Part shown: positions 11,212-22,730 of the stretch, piece by piece
Layout: each line of letters opens with the position of its first letter
How positions within the stretch are numbered: the first letter of the stretch is position 1
From: Cryptomeria japonica
Lineage: Eukaryota; Streptophyta; Pinopsida; Cupressales; Cupressaceae
Length of the DNA stretch: 64,000 nt
Assembly (NCBI RefSeq): GCF_030272615.1
Contig: NC_081415.1
Span: forward strand, 365,931,667 to 365,995,666
Direction: 5' to 3'
Made by a program: the position numbers and the translations under genes
The notes under the pieces: generated by a model
Databases searched by the model: none
Told to the model about the DNA's origin: nothing
Seen by the model: the letters and a program-made list of their open reading frames with translations, nothing else

Positions 11212-11442
11212 TTGATTAAGTAAAAGTAGGTATTTGAAAGGTACCCGAACCTTGTATAATCCAGGAGAACAGAGCTACGAGAAAAAAAAGTGCCTAGTCA
11301 CTTCAAAAAGACAAAAAGATCCCACCGGAAAGGATCAACTTACATAACATAACCTATAAAAACTAGAAACAGACAACAAAAGGAAAGCACATCGACAACA
11401 AAAAGACAAGACAAGGACCCCTGCAGAAACAGAAATAGAGAG

Positions 11443-13047
11443 CTAAATGCTTTTCATGATTTCCTTAGCATGAACAACCATTTGTTTCATGTTGTTCGCC
11501 AAGGTCTTTAATTCCTCCAGCTCACAACCTTTGATATCTCCCTTGATCTTTGTGTTAGCTCTAGTCCTCATATCATGACTCTTCTTGTCCGGCTGCTCTT
11601 TATCACCATCCTTCTCAGCCTTTTTCTCAAACCTGTTGATAAGGATTTTCATGTTATCCACTGAAGCTTTGAGTATCTAAAAATTTTGGTCAGCAATCTT
11701 CTTAACATTGACTTCCAGCCTGTCGATTCTACTGCTCAAATTGTTCATTTTATTTTCCATTTCCTTGGTGTCTCCCATCTTATTAACCTTATTTTTTGTT
11801 GCTATAATTTTGCTCACCATACATTCAATAGCTTCTGCATTGTGCAAAACAACAACCAATTCTTTAACATGTTCCGCCAGGGGCTTGTCACCAATTGTAA
11901 CTCTAGCTATAGCTTTCGTATCAGTATTCAGACTGTTGATATCCTTCACCATGGTAGCAATGGTCTCACATAAGGCTTTTATGGTATCCTTGTCACCAAT
12001 ATCACTTTTATCCCCTTTATCCTCCTTCTACATACTTGTGGTATTCAATACCTCAATATTACCCATTACTGGGTTAACCTCCCCTTCTTTATCCTTATCC
12101 TCAGCCTTCTTGTTATCATCAACATCCTCTTCAGAATCAACCAGAATATGGCTGATGTCTTTGTTGTTACCCTTTTTAGTGTTCTTCTTCCGAGTTTGCT
12201 TTCTAGTGGCTTTCCCTTTCTTTGTTTTAACAATTTTTTTCTCTAAAGATTCAGTTTCAGACTTCGACATGTCTGAGTCCACCACAATCCTTTTCCTCTT
12301 AGCCTTATTCCTCCCTTTTTTGCCAGTCCCTTCCGATTCTCCGTCAGTCTCCGATTCAAAGTTGAATCTGCTAGCTTCACTCTCCATAGTCTCATATCTT
12401 GCATTTTTTCCTTTGATAGGATTTTCAATGCACTTCCCCTTAAGCATTTTATAAACCAGGACCATAAGCACCTGGTGGAGGGTATGGTCGCCTTTAGGAT
12501 CCTTCTAAACCTCCTTGATGGTGTGGTCCATAGAGCATGCCAGGTAATAAGGCAAGCTCACCTTTTCTCCATGGCGGAAATGGTTAATTAAAACAAAGTG
12601 ATGCCCGTAGGCTTTGGTAAACCTTCCGTCTAAAGTAATGTAGGCAACAGAAGCAAATAAGACAAACCTCCAAGGCCTGTAAATCCTCTTTGGAGCATGG
12701 TAGGAATTGTCAATTTTAATCATTTTTCTCCTCTCTTCATCCATGACTGGAAACTTATCCGCTGCTTTATTTGATATACTGCGATCCCTGTAAAATTTCA
12801 TTCCCTCAGTAGTCCTCCCCGTAGCCTCCGCATTGACCTCCTCATCAACATTCATCATCTGGGACCCGACCAAGATTTTACCATTTTTCCAGTTCTTGAT
12901 GAAATAGCTGGTAATTGTGGGATCTTTCCCACTTAGCCATTCCATGAAAACATTCAAACCCCCTTGCTGAAGGATATCCCAGACATCGTTGTTCTTTTTC
13001 GAGTTAGAGCAAGAGGTGGGTTCAAATCTTTTCTTATTACATCCCAT
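11443..13047 (-). pseudogene. LINE third reading frame (ORF3), unknown function
   Basis: This frame starts ATG at 13047 about 170 bases after the RNase H stop and runs roughly 530 codons with stops at 12505, 12028 and 11677. The first 180 residues look globular (KFPVMDEERRKMIKIDN, then FTKAYGHHFVLINHFRHG, then LPYYLACSMD). A lysine-rich linker follows (KKGRNKAKRKR, KKNTKKGNNK) with acidic DSEEDVDD, and the end is helical and coiled-coil-like (MENKMNNLSSRIDRLEVNVKKI). I do not recognise the family. Plant L1 LINEs normally end after RT or RNase H, so a third frame is unusual. It could be a captured gene or transposon-associated accessory protein. Confidence 0.6.
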
Positions 13048-13220
13048 TTTTTCAGCACTTTTCTTGAAGTTCCTTATCTCAGCTTGATATCCTCTCCTCT
13101 GGTTTCCGTGGTTGCCTTGTAAGAATGCCTAGAATCCATGCAAGATAATTATGATAAGACACCTATATAAATGCTCCTTATCTTTGAAGTTACACTGCAT
13201 CAAAAAAGGCGGATGATGCA

Positions 13221-14725
13221 TTAGAAATAATGATTAAAAGGACCACATTGCCTAGCTTGGCTCTGGTCCAGATTAAGTAGGGATTTCATTTCATTTGCAA
13301 TCTCACTTTCACCATTACTAGTAATGATGTCTTCCGATTGGCAAGTTAGGTTGGCAGCCCAATCAGCACAGGAATTGGCCTCCCTATACACGTGTAAAAA
13401 CACACATTTCAAATTCTTCGCTGATTTTCCTAGTTGCTTTAATAGCATTACTAATAGACCATGAAGGTAGGAATTTAATATTTAAACAATTGATTATGTT
13501 CAAAGAGTCTCCTTCACACCAAACTTTAGTACATTTAGCTTCCTTAGCAAGGATCATCCCATGGTAAGCCGCCATCACTTCGGCAACATGATTTTTTTGA
13601 TTTCCTATGGGAATACTTTTTATGATTTTGCAGTTCCCCCATTCATCCCTAAGTACCACACCACATCCTGTAACACCCGGGTTACCCTTTGAGGCACCGT
13701 CAAAATTAATTTTCATCCATCCTTTGGGTGGACTGCTCCATATCACACCCTCTCTAGGGTTGTTCTGAGAGTTTTCATGACCCTTTAATCTCCACTTTTT
13801 GTAGATAAATTGATCATCCTTATCTTGGGGATTATCAATGCCTCCTATGATATTCATATTTTCCACTATATTTCTTTTTATCTGCTCAAACACAATTTTT
13901 GCCTTAGAAACCTTTTCTCTGAAAATTCTATCATTTCTCTCTTTCCATATACCCCAACACATATGAGGAAGGCTATTTTCCATAATAAAATTGTGTTTTT
14001 ATTCCTTGAAGGATGATTCAAAGAGTTAAACACCTCCTGAATCGACTCAGGGAAACCCCAACTGATTTTGAAGTGTTCCAAACAAATTCCCTAGACATCA
14101 GCAGAGAAAGGGAAATGAAAGAGCATATGATTAATGGTCTCCTCCTTCTGCTTACATAGAATACAAACACTATGCATACTAATACCTCTTTTCCTGATAT
14201 TCTTAGTAGTTAGAATTTTATCTTGTAGGGCTGTCCAGAAAAAAAAAAAATCTTAGGGGTGAGGCCTTTCACCCATGCCTTAGCCCATGTTGGAGAGCTG
14301 TTGATGATACAAAGAAGCCACAGTGAAAGTACCACTAGCCGTGAGTTTCCAAATTAATTGGTCTTCCTCTTCTACCCTTACCATAGAGTTTATAAATTTG
14401 TTCAATCTGCTCAGGGACTTATCCACCTGAGATAAATCCTTCCACTTTCCATCTTCCCAGTAATCATCCACCTTAGATCCAAATATTTCCTTACATTGGT
14501 TCTGAAATCTGCTCCACTCAGGGTATTCATTCAAAGTGCAATCCAACAGCCAAGAGTCATCCCAGAATTGGATAAGATTCCCTTTCCTCATTTTCCATTT
14601 TGCACCTTTGACAATTAAGTTTCTAGTTCTAGAAACGTTTTTCCAGATATTGGACCCAATAGGTACATTATCTGCTTTAAGGAAACTTTGAAGGGTCGTG
14701 TTGAGCATCAAATCTGAATTAAGTA
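13221..14725 (-). pseudogene. LINE ORF2 C-terminus: zf-RVT and RNase H
   Basis: From 14725 the minus strand reads YLNSDLMLNTTLQSF, a WDDSW block and WKLTASGTFTVASLY, then a zf-RVT-like zinc block (CILCKQKEETINHMLFHFPF). RNase H follows with KINFDGASKGNPGVTGCG (Asp), AEVMAAYHGMILA (Glu), WCEGDSLNIINCL (Asp) and REANSCADWAANL (Asp). All four catalytic acids of the DEDD set are kept, although the frame shifts near 14080-13980 and 13440. This plant-type RNase H probably removes RNA during target-primed reverse transcription. The upstream end is an insertion junction, not a start. Confidence 0.85.
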
Positions 14726-16438
14726 AAATATCTTGATTTGAGAAATTAAATCATAAAATCCCCCTATTGTTAGAAGAAATCATCATTTTCATTAATACCA
14801 TGATAGCCCACAAGTCATCAAGCGGGTTTAATAGTGTCCTATAAAGATATCCGGATTCAAATAGTATCGATGAGACCCAACGATGTCTCATTGATATAGA
14901 AGGGCCATCGAAGAAAGGAAACATCGATGAACTTCAGAAAGGACTCACCGAATACAGTAATTCCATTGACAAAAGATATCAAGGAAAGCAGAGATGCTTT
15001 TCATCGATGGGAAAAGGTCTTCGAGGAGATAATACCATCGATGCAAAAGGACTCACCAAAAGAAACATTCTCATTGAAAGAATAAGATCAATCAGACAAA
15101 AAGAAGTTACATCGATAAAAGATATCGATGAGGAAATAGGTTTCGAGGAGGCTAAAAGGCATGTCTCCGATGCACGTGGTTTCGCGGATACAACTTTATT
15201 GGTGGAAGATGACAAGAGAGGATAAAGAAAGGCTTCAGTGAGACAATAGATCCATTCATCGATGGGGCATAGTGATATTGATGGAAGAAGTATTTCGGTG
15301 GAAAAACAAAGGAGGTCACCGAAGCCCAAGGTTTCTTCGACATAAAAACCCGATGGATATCAGATAGGTATCGGTGAGGAGACAGACAATAATGACCGAA
15401 TGCAGCAGTTTGATGAAGGGAGAAAATACCTAGTCGAAGTAATGTTCGAAACAAAAGTGTTAGTTAATGATTATATGTTGAAAAGCCACAACGCTTGGTG
15501 ATAATGTATACTCTCATATAAAGGAGGGAGCTTTTGTAATATGGATAACAATTAGAACAAGAAGTAGATTATAGCCTTAGGCTTACCATTGTACTATTTT
15601 GGTGAATATATATAATATAATCAGTTGTTTTTCCTTTGCATATGTGTTGTGGATTACTACATTTTTCTATAGGAAGTTGCTTATGATATTATCTAAAGGA
15701 GATAAGGTTATTTGTGTTCTTCCAATAAAATTATGTGTTTCATATTGTAGATTTGGATCAAAAATATTTACTTGCGAATTGTAATTGTTCCTTGTATTTC
15801 TTCCTTGGATGGTCTCTTAAGGTTAGAGTTAAATTCATTCAGGTGGTTTACAATATAGACATTGAAGTAGAGCTCATAAGAAATAGTAACTGATAAACTC
15901 ATCGAGAGGGGGTGGGTTTAAAAACTATCTCATAAGTTTACACAATAAGTCCTAAAGAGATATAAAGACTCTGTAGCCCAAACAATAAAGAAAGGCACTG
16001 ATCATCTATAAAATGCAACTCATCAATTCATACTTTCACATTAAAAGTAATAGGAGTAGCTGAGTAGGAATTTTAGAATAAATTAGAAATAGTGTATATA
16101 TATATTTCAAGCACAAAGATCAAATAGCTTTTACAATAACAATATTGAACTCATCTGCTATATCTCCATCCTAGGAGCTTATGCCATTCTGAGATAGGAG
16201 GATGTCAGATCAAGACACTAAATCTTCTATAAAAAGCATTAGTTGAAGGAACAACTAGTGAGTAGGTACACCCGCCTAGGTCCTGCAGAGCCTAAAGTGA
16301 GAGAGTTGGTAACCAAATAGGCTCACTCTATAAGTTGGCCAAGTCAATTGGAGGGTTTGAGCATAGGAGTTGGCATTTCCTTAGAACCTATCCAATCTGT
16401 TGATTTGAGACCCAACAGGTCAGACATTGACTTTTACA
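14726..16438. mobile_element. Unclassified 1.7-kb insertion in the LINE, rich in ATCGAT words
   Basis: The LINE protein runs ...KLIWDKK up to 16439 and continues YLNSDLML from 14725, so the DNA between is foreign. It holds a 560-base stretch (14860-15430) dense in catcgatg, caccgaag and ttcgagg words. A promoter-like ctcatataaaggaggg lies near 15512, followed by AT-rich sequence. It resembles an LTR-type sequence with plus-strand orientation, but I cannot fix inverted ends or a clear TSD. Short frames at 15007-15225 and on the opposite strand are not convincing. Confidence 0.6.
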
Positions 16439-18490
16439 TTTTTTGTCCCATATCAGTTTCCATTCTCCTTGATTTTTATACCCTCTCCATATCTGTTTGG
16501 CCATATGGAACTCATTTATGTCTCTTATTCTTCTAAGACCCAGTCCTCCCTTTCTTATAGGCTTGCAAACCTTCTCTCATGCAATCAAATTAATTCTCTT
16601 CTTCTCTTCAACCCCAGTCCATAAAAAAGTTCTTTGAATCTTTTCAATGGCCTCCGCATACTTGGCAGGAATTCTAAAGAGACTAATGGCATAGAGAGGG
16701 ATACTTTGTAGAGTAGATTTCAGCAGTTGAACCTTACCAGCTTGGCTAAGAAGAGCCCCCTTCCAACCAACCAACTTTTTATGGAATTTGTCCACCGAGG
16801 CTCCCCAAAAAGAATCAGGTGGGTCATGGCATAAGGGTAGCCCTAAGTAAGAGGCTGGAAGATTTCCAACTTGACAACCCAGGATATTACTAATTTTAAT
16901 CCTCCTTCTCTCTGGGGTATTGATAAAATACACAAATCTTTTAGACAAGTTAATAAGTTGTCCCGTAGCAGCTCCATAGCTATCCAGAGCCTTCTTTAAA
17001 CTTCTATAATCCTTCACTGTAGCTTTCCCCATTATTATAGAGTCATCAAAAAACTACTGATGGGAACATATTTGATCTGCAGAAGATGGATTCAAACCAC
17101 AAAACTCCCTTTTCTCAACCAGCTTCCCAATACATCTCCCCAGACACTCTACCAAAATAATAAAGATAATCGGGGATAGAGGATCCCCCTGCCTAAGACC
17201 TCTAGAAGCTTTAAAGAAAGGAGAAGGAGAACCATTCATTAAAATAGAGAAAGAAACCAAAGAGACTAATTGCCTAATAAGACTAATACATCTTGAGCTG
17301 ATGCCAAAAGTAGAGAGAACATCCATCATAAAATCCCAATCCACTCTGTCATAGGCTTTAGAAAGGTCTAGCTTCAGAAAAAAACTTTCTTTTTTAGAGA
17401 AAGATAAAGAGTGGATATTTTCATGGACAGTGATGATCGAATCCAAAATTTGTCTGCCTAGGACAAAACCACTTTGTTGAGGTGAAATAATAGAAGGAAG
17501 CAACTTTAGGATTCTAGAGGTTAGAATCTTGGAAAATATCTTATAAAGAGAGTTGCAAAGACTTATAGGTGTAAAGAGATCCATGGTGTTAGCCCCCATC
17601 TTCTTGGGGATAAGAGCAATAAAAGTACCATTGACTTCTTTCAACATTTTTCTAGTACCACCAAAAAGCTCTTTCACAGCTCTGGACACATCATCTCCAA
17701 TAATATGCCAATACTTTTGAAAGAAAAACATGGGAAAACCATCCGGACCTGGGGCCTTGTTGCCTTCAAAGGAGTTGACAACTATCAAAATTTCATCATG
17801 GGAAGGGATAACAGTCAAGTAAGCATTCTGGTCATCCCCTAAAATGGTAGGTATACTGTCTAGGAGATTCCTTTGGGCTTGCATATCCAAAGTTTGATCC
17901 TTAGCAAGTAAATTGGAAAAAAAGTCCATAGCAGCCCTGCTCATGGGTTCATCTTCTTCAACACATTTTCCATTCACTTTAATCTGAGCTATTCTATTAA
18001 TGGCCTTATGTCTTAGGGTGGACATATGGAAGTATTTAGTGTTCCTGTCCCCTTCCTTCAACCAAACATTTCTTGATCTTTGTTTCCAGTATGTTTCCTC
18101 TTTAGCAATAATATCATGGTATCTCATAAGAATAGAATCCTCAGCATCTCTAGATGTATTCATATGACCATTATTTTGTATTTTATCCTGGATTTCCTTA
18201 AGCTCTAAGAGAATAGTGGATTTCGAGGCAAAGATATTCCTAAAGCATTCCTTATTCCACTCCTTAACATTATCTTTAATAATCTTAAGCTTTTTAACCA
18301 CTCTATACATGACATTTCCTTCAATACTGACCTGCCACCAATCCTTAATCTTACTCTCCAGATCTGGGTGCCTTGTCCACATTCTTTTAAATCTGTAAGG
18401 GAAATGCCTCCTTCTATTCTTAGCTTCAGCCGTAAAGGTTATTGGATAATGGTCAGATCTTGCTCTTATGAGAAGATAAAGAGCAATCAT
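16439..18490 (-). pseudogene. LINE ORF2 reverse transcriptase
   Basis: After the endonuclease-RT linker come GNKAPGPDGFPMFFFQKYW (RT block), TPISLCNSLYKIFSKILTSR, SPQQSGFVLGRQILDSI, LKLDLSKAYDRVDWDFM and GLRQGDPLSPIIFIILVE. The catalytic FADD box is FFDDSIIMG at about 17040, directly after a stop. It continues LNLSKR-type and SYLGLPLC blocks and ends at WKLIWDKK, where a foreign insertion begins. This is L1-type non-LTR reverse transcriptase, which primes at nicked chromosomal DNA. The longest open stretch (17054-18490) is about 480 codons. Confidence 0.9.
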
Positions 18491-18499
18491 GAAGGTTAA

Positions 18500-19111
18500 A
18501 CCAATCTAAGGATAGAAGAGCCTAACCTGAATCAAATCCTCCCCACTACTTCTATTGGTCCAAGTGAATTTAACTCCTTGCAACTCCAGGTCATGGATGG
18601 CATTATTGTTAATAAAATTCATCAAGTCCAATGTACTGTCCATATTAGCTTGACTCCCTCCCTTTTTCTCATTTTCCTTCAAGGGGGTGTTGAAGTCTCC
18701 CATGATTATCTAGCTATCCTCAGCAAACCTACTTCTTAATCTAGTAAGATATCTCCACAACTCACTTCTACCAGTCTTAGTGTTAGGAGCATATAAATTG
18801 GTTAGGATCCAAGTAATGCAATTTTTAAGATGCTTAAATCTAATACAAGCCAGATTGTTGTCTTGGATCAGCACCTCACCTTCTACATTATTTTTGTTCC
18901 AGAAGGTAACAATTCCTCCTGAAGCACCTTCAGAACTCCCTCCACTAACTCCTCCATTTTTTAACATCTTCAAGCTTTATACTTTATCTTTCCCCATCTT
19001 AGTTTCTTGAATCAAAAAAATATCAGGGTTTTTATCTCTGATCATATTTTTAACTAAATCATGTTTGTGAGGACTATTCAATCCTCGAATATTCCAAGAA
19101 ATGATCTTCAT
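18500..19111 (-). pseudogene. LINE ORF2 N-terminus: apurinic-type endonuclease
   Basis: ORF2 begins MKIISWNIRGLNSPHKHDL at 19111, the standard start of plant L1 ORF2. Catalytic landmarks are IFLIQETKMGK (Glu), NLYAPNTKTGR, MGDFNTPL and, across a frame break near 18500, RSDHYPI. Stops occur near 18977, 18707 and 18504. The intact enzyme nicks target DNA to start insertion. Spacing from ORF1 is short, as expected for a bicistronic LINE transcript. Confidence 0.9.
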
Positions 19112-19129
19112 GGATTTTTAGAAATACCT

Positions 19130-20677
19130 GCCTCAAAGATGGTTCTTTGAGTACCATCTGCTATATTCCTGCTTGTTTCCATTGATCTTTTTTTTGCATT
19201 TGAATGTCTTCCTGGAGAAGTGTGTTGTGCCCCCACATCCCCAAGCCTGCTTCTGGTGTTTCTAGTCATCGAACTATTGATAAGGTTATTGTTATTCTTT
19301 TTTTTTTGCTTGTTCTTTTTGTTGTCCTCTGCTACTCTTTCTTCCTCTTACTTTCTTTCACTCTTCCCCAATGCCTTTCTGATGTCTTCCTCATCTCCCC
19401 ATTTTGGACCATTTTCCTTCGGAAAGGTCAGCTTTACTTTTGTTGGGGAAACTAATGAAATTTCTGACAGCCCTTGATCCAGAATGTTATTAGGTTGGGC
19501 CTCCTGGAACCAATATGTATCTTTGTCCAGATCCTGAGAATTTGATACAAGGTTGAAATTATCTCCTTCCTCTTTGTTATCTATGGGATTTTTATCTCCT
19601 TTACTTTCGATCTTATTTGAGACTAACTCTATCTTATCCTCTTTCGATTCCTTATTCTGTTTATTGACTTTTTTTCCATCCTCTGACTCCTTACCATTCT
19701 GCTCCATCTCTCAAGGATCATTTTTTTTGCTATCTACTTTCTTTAGATCATTTCCCATTTCACTGATGAGTTCTACCTCCATCCTTCCAACCTAAGACTA
19801 TTTCTCCTGATCTGGTTCATTGGACTCCACTACTTTTAGAGAACTATCAACTTTTTTCCAAACCTTAGCTTGGGGATAAGATTTACCCTCGTTATTGGGG
19901 CATTTTTTAGCCTAGTGTCCTCCTTTTTTTACACTGAAAGCAGGCAAAAGGGATTGATTCATAAACAATATTCTACCTCCACTTTCCCAGTTTAGATTCT
20001 ATCTCTATTTCCTCTGGCATGCTTGAATCAGGACCAACTCCAACACAAATTCTAGCGTAAATAAGCCTTCTTATGGATGTCGTGACTTGGTCAATAACGA
20101 TAAGCTCCCCAAAGGTATTGGATATTCCTGCTAGCACATCTTCCTCCCAGAATTCCATTGGTAGCCTAGGGAGTTTAATCTAGATTGGAACTTGAACCAT
20201 AATTTTTTTTTCTTTCCCCGCATTAGGGTACCACTTTTGGATGTACATGATATATTTGCCTATTGCCCATGAACCACTACAAAGAATGTTTCTTCTATCC
20301 TCATCATAAGAAAAAGAGAAGGATAAACAACCTTTGTTCATTGCAACCACATCAACCTGGCCTTTTAGGTTCCACTTTCTTTTGACAAACCTGCGAACAA
20401 TCTCTATGTTCGGTCTCGACCCAAAAAAATTACCAATCAAAGTATTTTCCATTCTAGCAATGTTTTGGTCTATGATTTGGTCTAGAACAAAGATAGAAAA
20501 CTTGTCGTGAGACACATTCAAGGTATTTTTAACTAGGGGCAAAGAGGACTTACCTTTAGGTTTGACTCCGAACAGAGAGGACCACTTACGTGTATGTCCA
20601 TTCAAACTGGGTCCCCCCTTAAGATCCTCTGGGGTCGACGAAAGATCCTTTTTAGGAGATACTTTACCTTCCACCAT
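19130..20677 (-). pseudogene. LINE ORF1: DUF4283-like domain plus zinc knuckle
   Basis: The frame starts at 20677 (MVEGKVSPKKDLSS). A DUF4283-like RNA-binding domain spans about 20470-19980, with RFVKRKWNLKG, YIMYIQKWYPN and MEFWEEDVLAGI blocks. A CCHC knuckle at about 19950-19900 reads CFQCKKGGH, a stop, then AKKC. The C-terminal part is a charged EK-rich tail (19707-19348). Stops sit at about 20180, 19973 and 19708. In intact LINEs this protein coats the RNA. Confidence 0.8.
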
Positions 20678-20770
20678 GTTCTCTGAACCGCTAGCCGCTT
20701 GCTATCCTAGGGCTCCTTCCAAGTTGCCATCTCCTGATTTTGAAGTTTGAGTTTGTCCTTTCCCACTAAC

Positions 20771-21937
20771 ACCTATTGTTTTTGATAAACCCTAACTGAT
20801 TAAGTTTGGTGAATTGGTTATATTGGTTTATGATCCGATGATGAGCGATAATGATTATGACACGTATGATTATTGTATGAAGACAGTTTGAAGAAATTTT
20901 GGTGAGTTGTTGTAATGATTTTTGTTTAGGGAATGAGCAAATGTATTGCATCTAATGTAAAGCACGTAATGAGTTACTAAGTTCGATGAAGCGGTGATCA
21001 AGGAGCGATCAAGGTTTTCTTGATTGATGTGCAGAGATTGCTATGTAATTCAACGGTCATACTTGAACCGATTTGTTTGTAATCTCTATGAGAATTAGGT
21101 TTTTATTGTGTTACTGACCTGATTGATTTGTTTATAAGGTCGATGAAGTTGTTTAGTTTAATGAGTTAGCAAAAAGTTATCAAAGATCAGTTGAGTGTGT
21201 GGTTGCCGACTCGAATGATGTATCTGCAGTTTGAGTAAAGGTAGATAGGAGAATGAAATGGATCTGATCAAGCAAGTGTAGTGCTATTCAGACAGATCAG
21301 TAAACTCCTATTGTTTTCTAACAATTACAGTAGAGTTGAAATCCCCTAACAGACTAAGCTCAAACAAGCTTAGTGTTATTCAAATCCTCTAACAAGGTGA
21401 TCCATTAGCTTGGATTTTCAAATCCTCTACCGAGGTTACTCCTTATAGGGTATTTCTTCTAACAAGGCATTGTAGTCAATCCCTTAACTGGATGATTCCT
21501 AATAGGATTTTTGTAAAGCTTTAACATGCTAGGCTCCTAACAAGGCGAACTTCAAAAGAGTTCAGATAGTTATCTTGTGAGTCTCATCTCACCATGGTTT
21601 TTACCTATTTGGGTTTCCACGTCAAAAATATTTGTGTCAAGTGGTGAATGTTTGTGTGGTTATGTTTCTTATGGTTGATTTACTTAACTACCTTGATAAG
21701 TCATGATAACCAGAAGCATTGAGAAATGAAGAATTTGTTTATTGTTAATTTGTTGTAGCAGTCAATCGGTTTATCTGATGAGTTTTTATCTTGATAGAGT
21801 TATTAAATTGATAGTTCTAAGTTTACTTTGAGAGATTGATTTTTGAGATTGGTGAAATTTGTATCAGTTTTTCTATCTACTGATTCACCCCCCCTCTCAG
21901 TAGTTGATCGAATACTTATTCTTTCATCATACCATCA
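20771..21937 (+). repeat. Rest of the 5' LTR of the outer copia element
   Basis: From acctattgtttttgataaaccc the sequence follows the 3' LTR (34145 onward) and the inverted copy (36150 downward) closely. It ends ctgattcacccccc...cataccatca at 21937, just before a decayed primer site. Together with 11027-11211 it makes an LTR of about 1.35 kb. Confidence 0.85.
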
Positions 21938-21938
21938 A

Positions 21939-21951
21939 TTTGTATCAAGAG
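21939..21951 (+). promoter_or_regulatory. Decayed primer binding site of the outer copia
   Basis: The site reads ttgtatcaagagt, against TTGGTATCAGAGC in the neighbouring elements: one base lost, one gained. It has the right place one base after the LTR end. Confidence 0.6.
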
Positions 21952-22006
21952 TCTGGGAAGTCAGTATTGGGAATATATCGATACTAAATATGTTGCACCT
22001 ACTGGG

Positions 22007-22730
22007 ATGTTGACTGATGATCAGAAGAAAGAGAAACAAGAAAATCATCAAGCATTAGAGGCTATTATTAGCTCTTTGTTTGATGCAAAGTATGTAGATG
22101 TTCATGGTCTTGAAACTGCATATGAGGTATGGAAAAAACTTGAAGAGATTTATAGCAATGATGAACATGTTAAGATTGCTAAAGAAGAGACTCTAAGAGG
22201 AAACTTTGATGACATGCGGATGGCTGAAGGTGAGAATATCCAACAATATGGTCAAAGGATAAAGGAGATAGTTGGTGAAATTAAGAGTGCAGGAGGTAAA
22301 GTAGAAGATTCCACAGTGATCAGTAAAGGTACTGAGAACCCTGCTACTAGTCTACGCTATCTGAGTTGCAACTATTAGAGAGATGAATTCCATTGACAAA
22401 ACTAAGGTAACTCTTGACTCCATCATTGGCAAGCTTACTGCTTTTGAATTAAATGGTTATGGTGGTAGTGAACATAAAATTGAGTCTGTATTTAGAGCTT
22501 CTGTTTCTAACCCATCTATGAGAAAAAGTAGGGATGCCAGTCATAGTTATGAATCCAGATCCAACAGAGAAGTTGATGATGAAGATAGTTTAGTTGAGCT
22601 TGAAGCATTTTTGGCCAAGTGGTTGCCTAGAGGTACAGGTAAATATAGAGATAAGTTACCTTTGAAATGTTTTGCATGCAACAAGATTGGGCACATTGCT
22701 GCTATCTGTCCTAATGGTGATAATGAGCAC
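22007..22730 (+). pseudogene. Outer copia gag: UBN2 capsid and zinc knuckle, cut by insertion
   Basis: The UBN2-type capsid region reads LFDAKYVDVHGLETAYEVW, then LEEIYSNDEHVKIAK and GENIQQYGQRIKEIVGEI. A frameshift near 22345-22380 separates it from DKTKVTLDSIIGKLTAFEL, and the CCHC knuckle CFACNKIGHIAAIC follows at about 22668-22709. The frame is then cut at 22730 by the LTR element 22731-30406 and resumes at 30412 in the same phase (the AGCAC target word is duplicated). Gag forms the particle that packages element RNA. Confidence 0.85.

Larger units (their letters stand above)
11212..20770 (-). mobile_element. Full-length-looking plant L1-type LINE inserted in a copia LTR
   Basis: The minus strand encodes, in order, an ORF1 with DUF4283-like domain and zinc knuckle (20677 to about 19130), endonuclease (from 19111), reverse transcriptase, zf-RVT and RNase H (to 13221), then a third frame (13047-11443). 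A 7-bp duplication ACCTATT flanks it (11205-11211 and 20771-20777), and the LTR sequence is continuous once the LINE is removed. The 3' end reads ...ttaatcaaa without a long poly(A). A 1.7-kb insertion at 14726-16438 splits the RT/zf-RVT junction. All frames carry stops, so it is dead. Confidence 0.85.

Noticed and set aside
11708-12454. A 248-codon plus-strand open stretch with many hydrophobic residues, looking like a membrane protein
   Set aside because: It is antisense to LINE ORF3, whose codons, linker and continuity with neighbouring LINE frames fit better.
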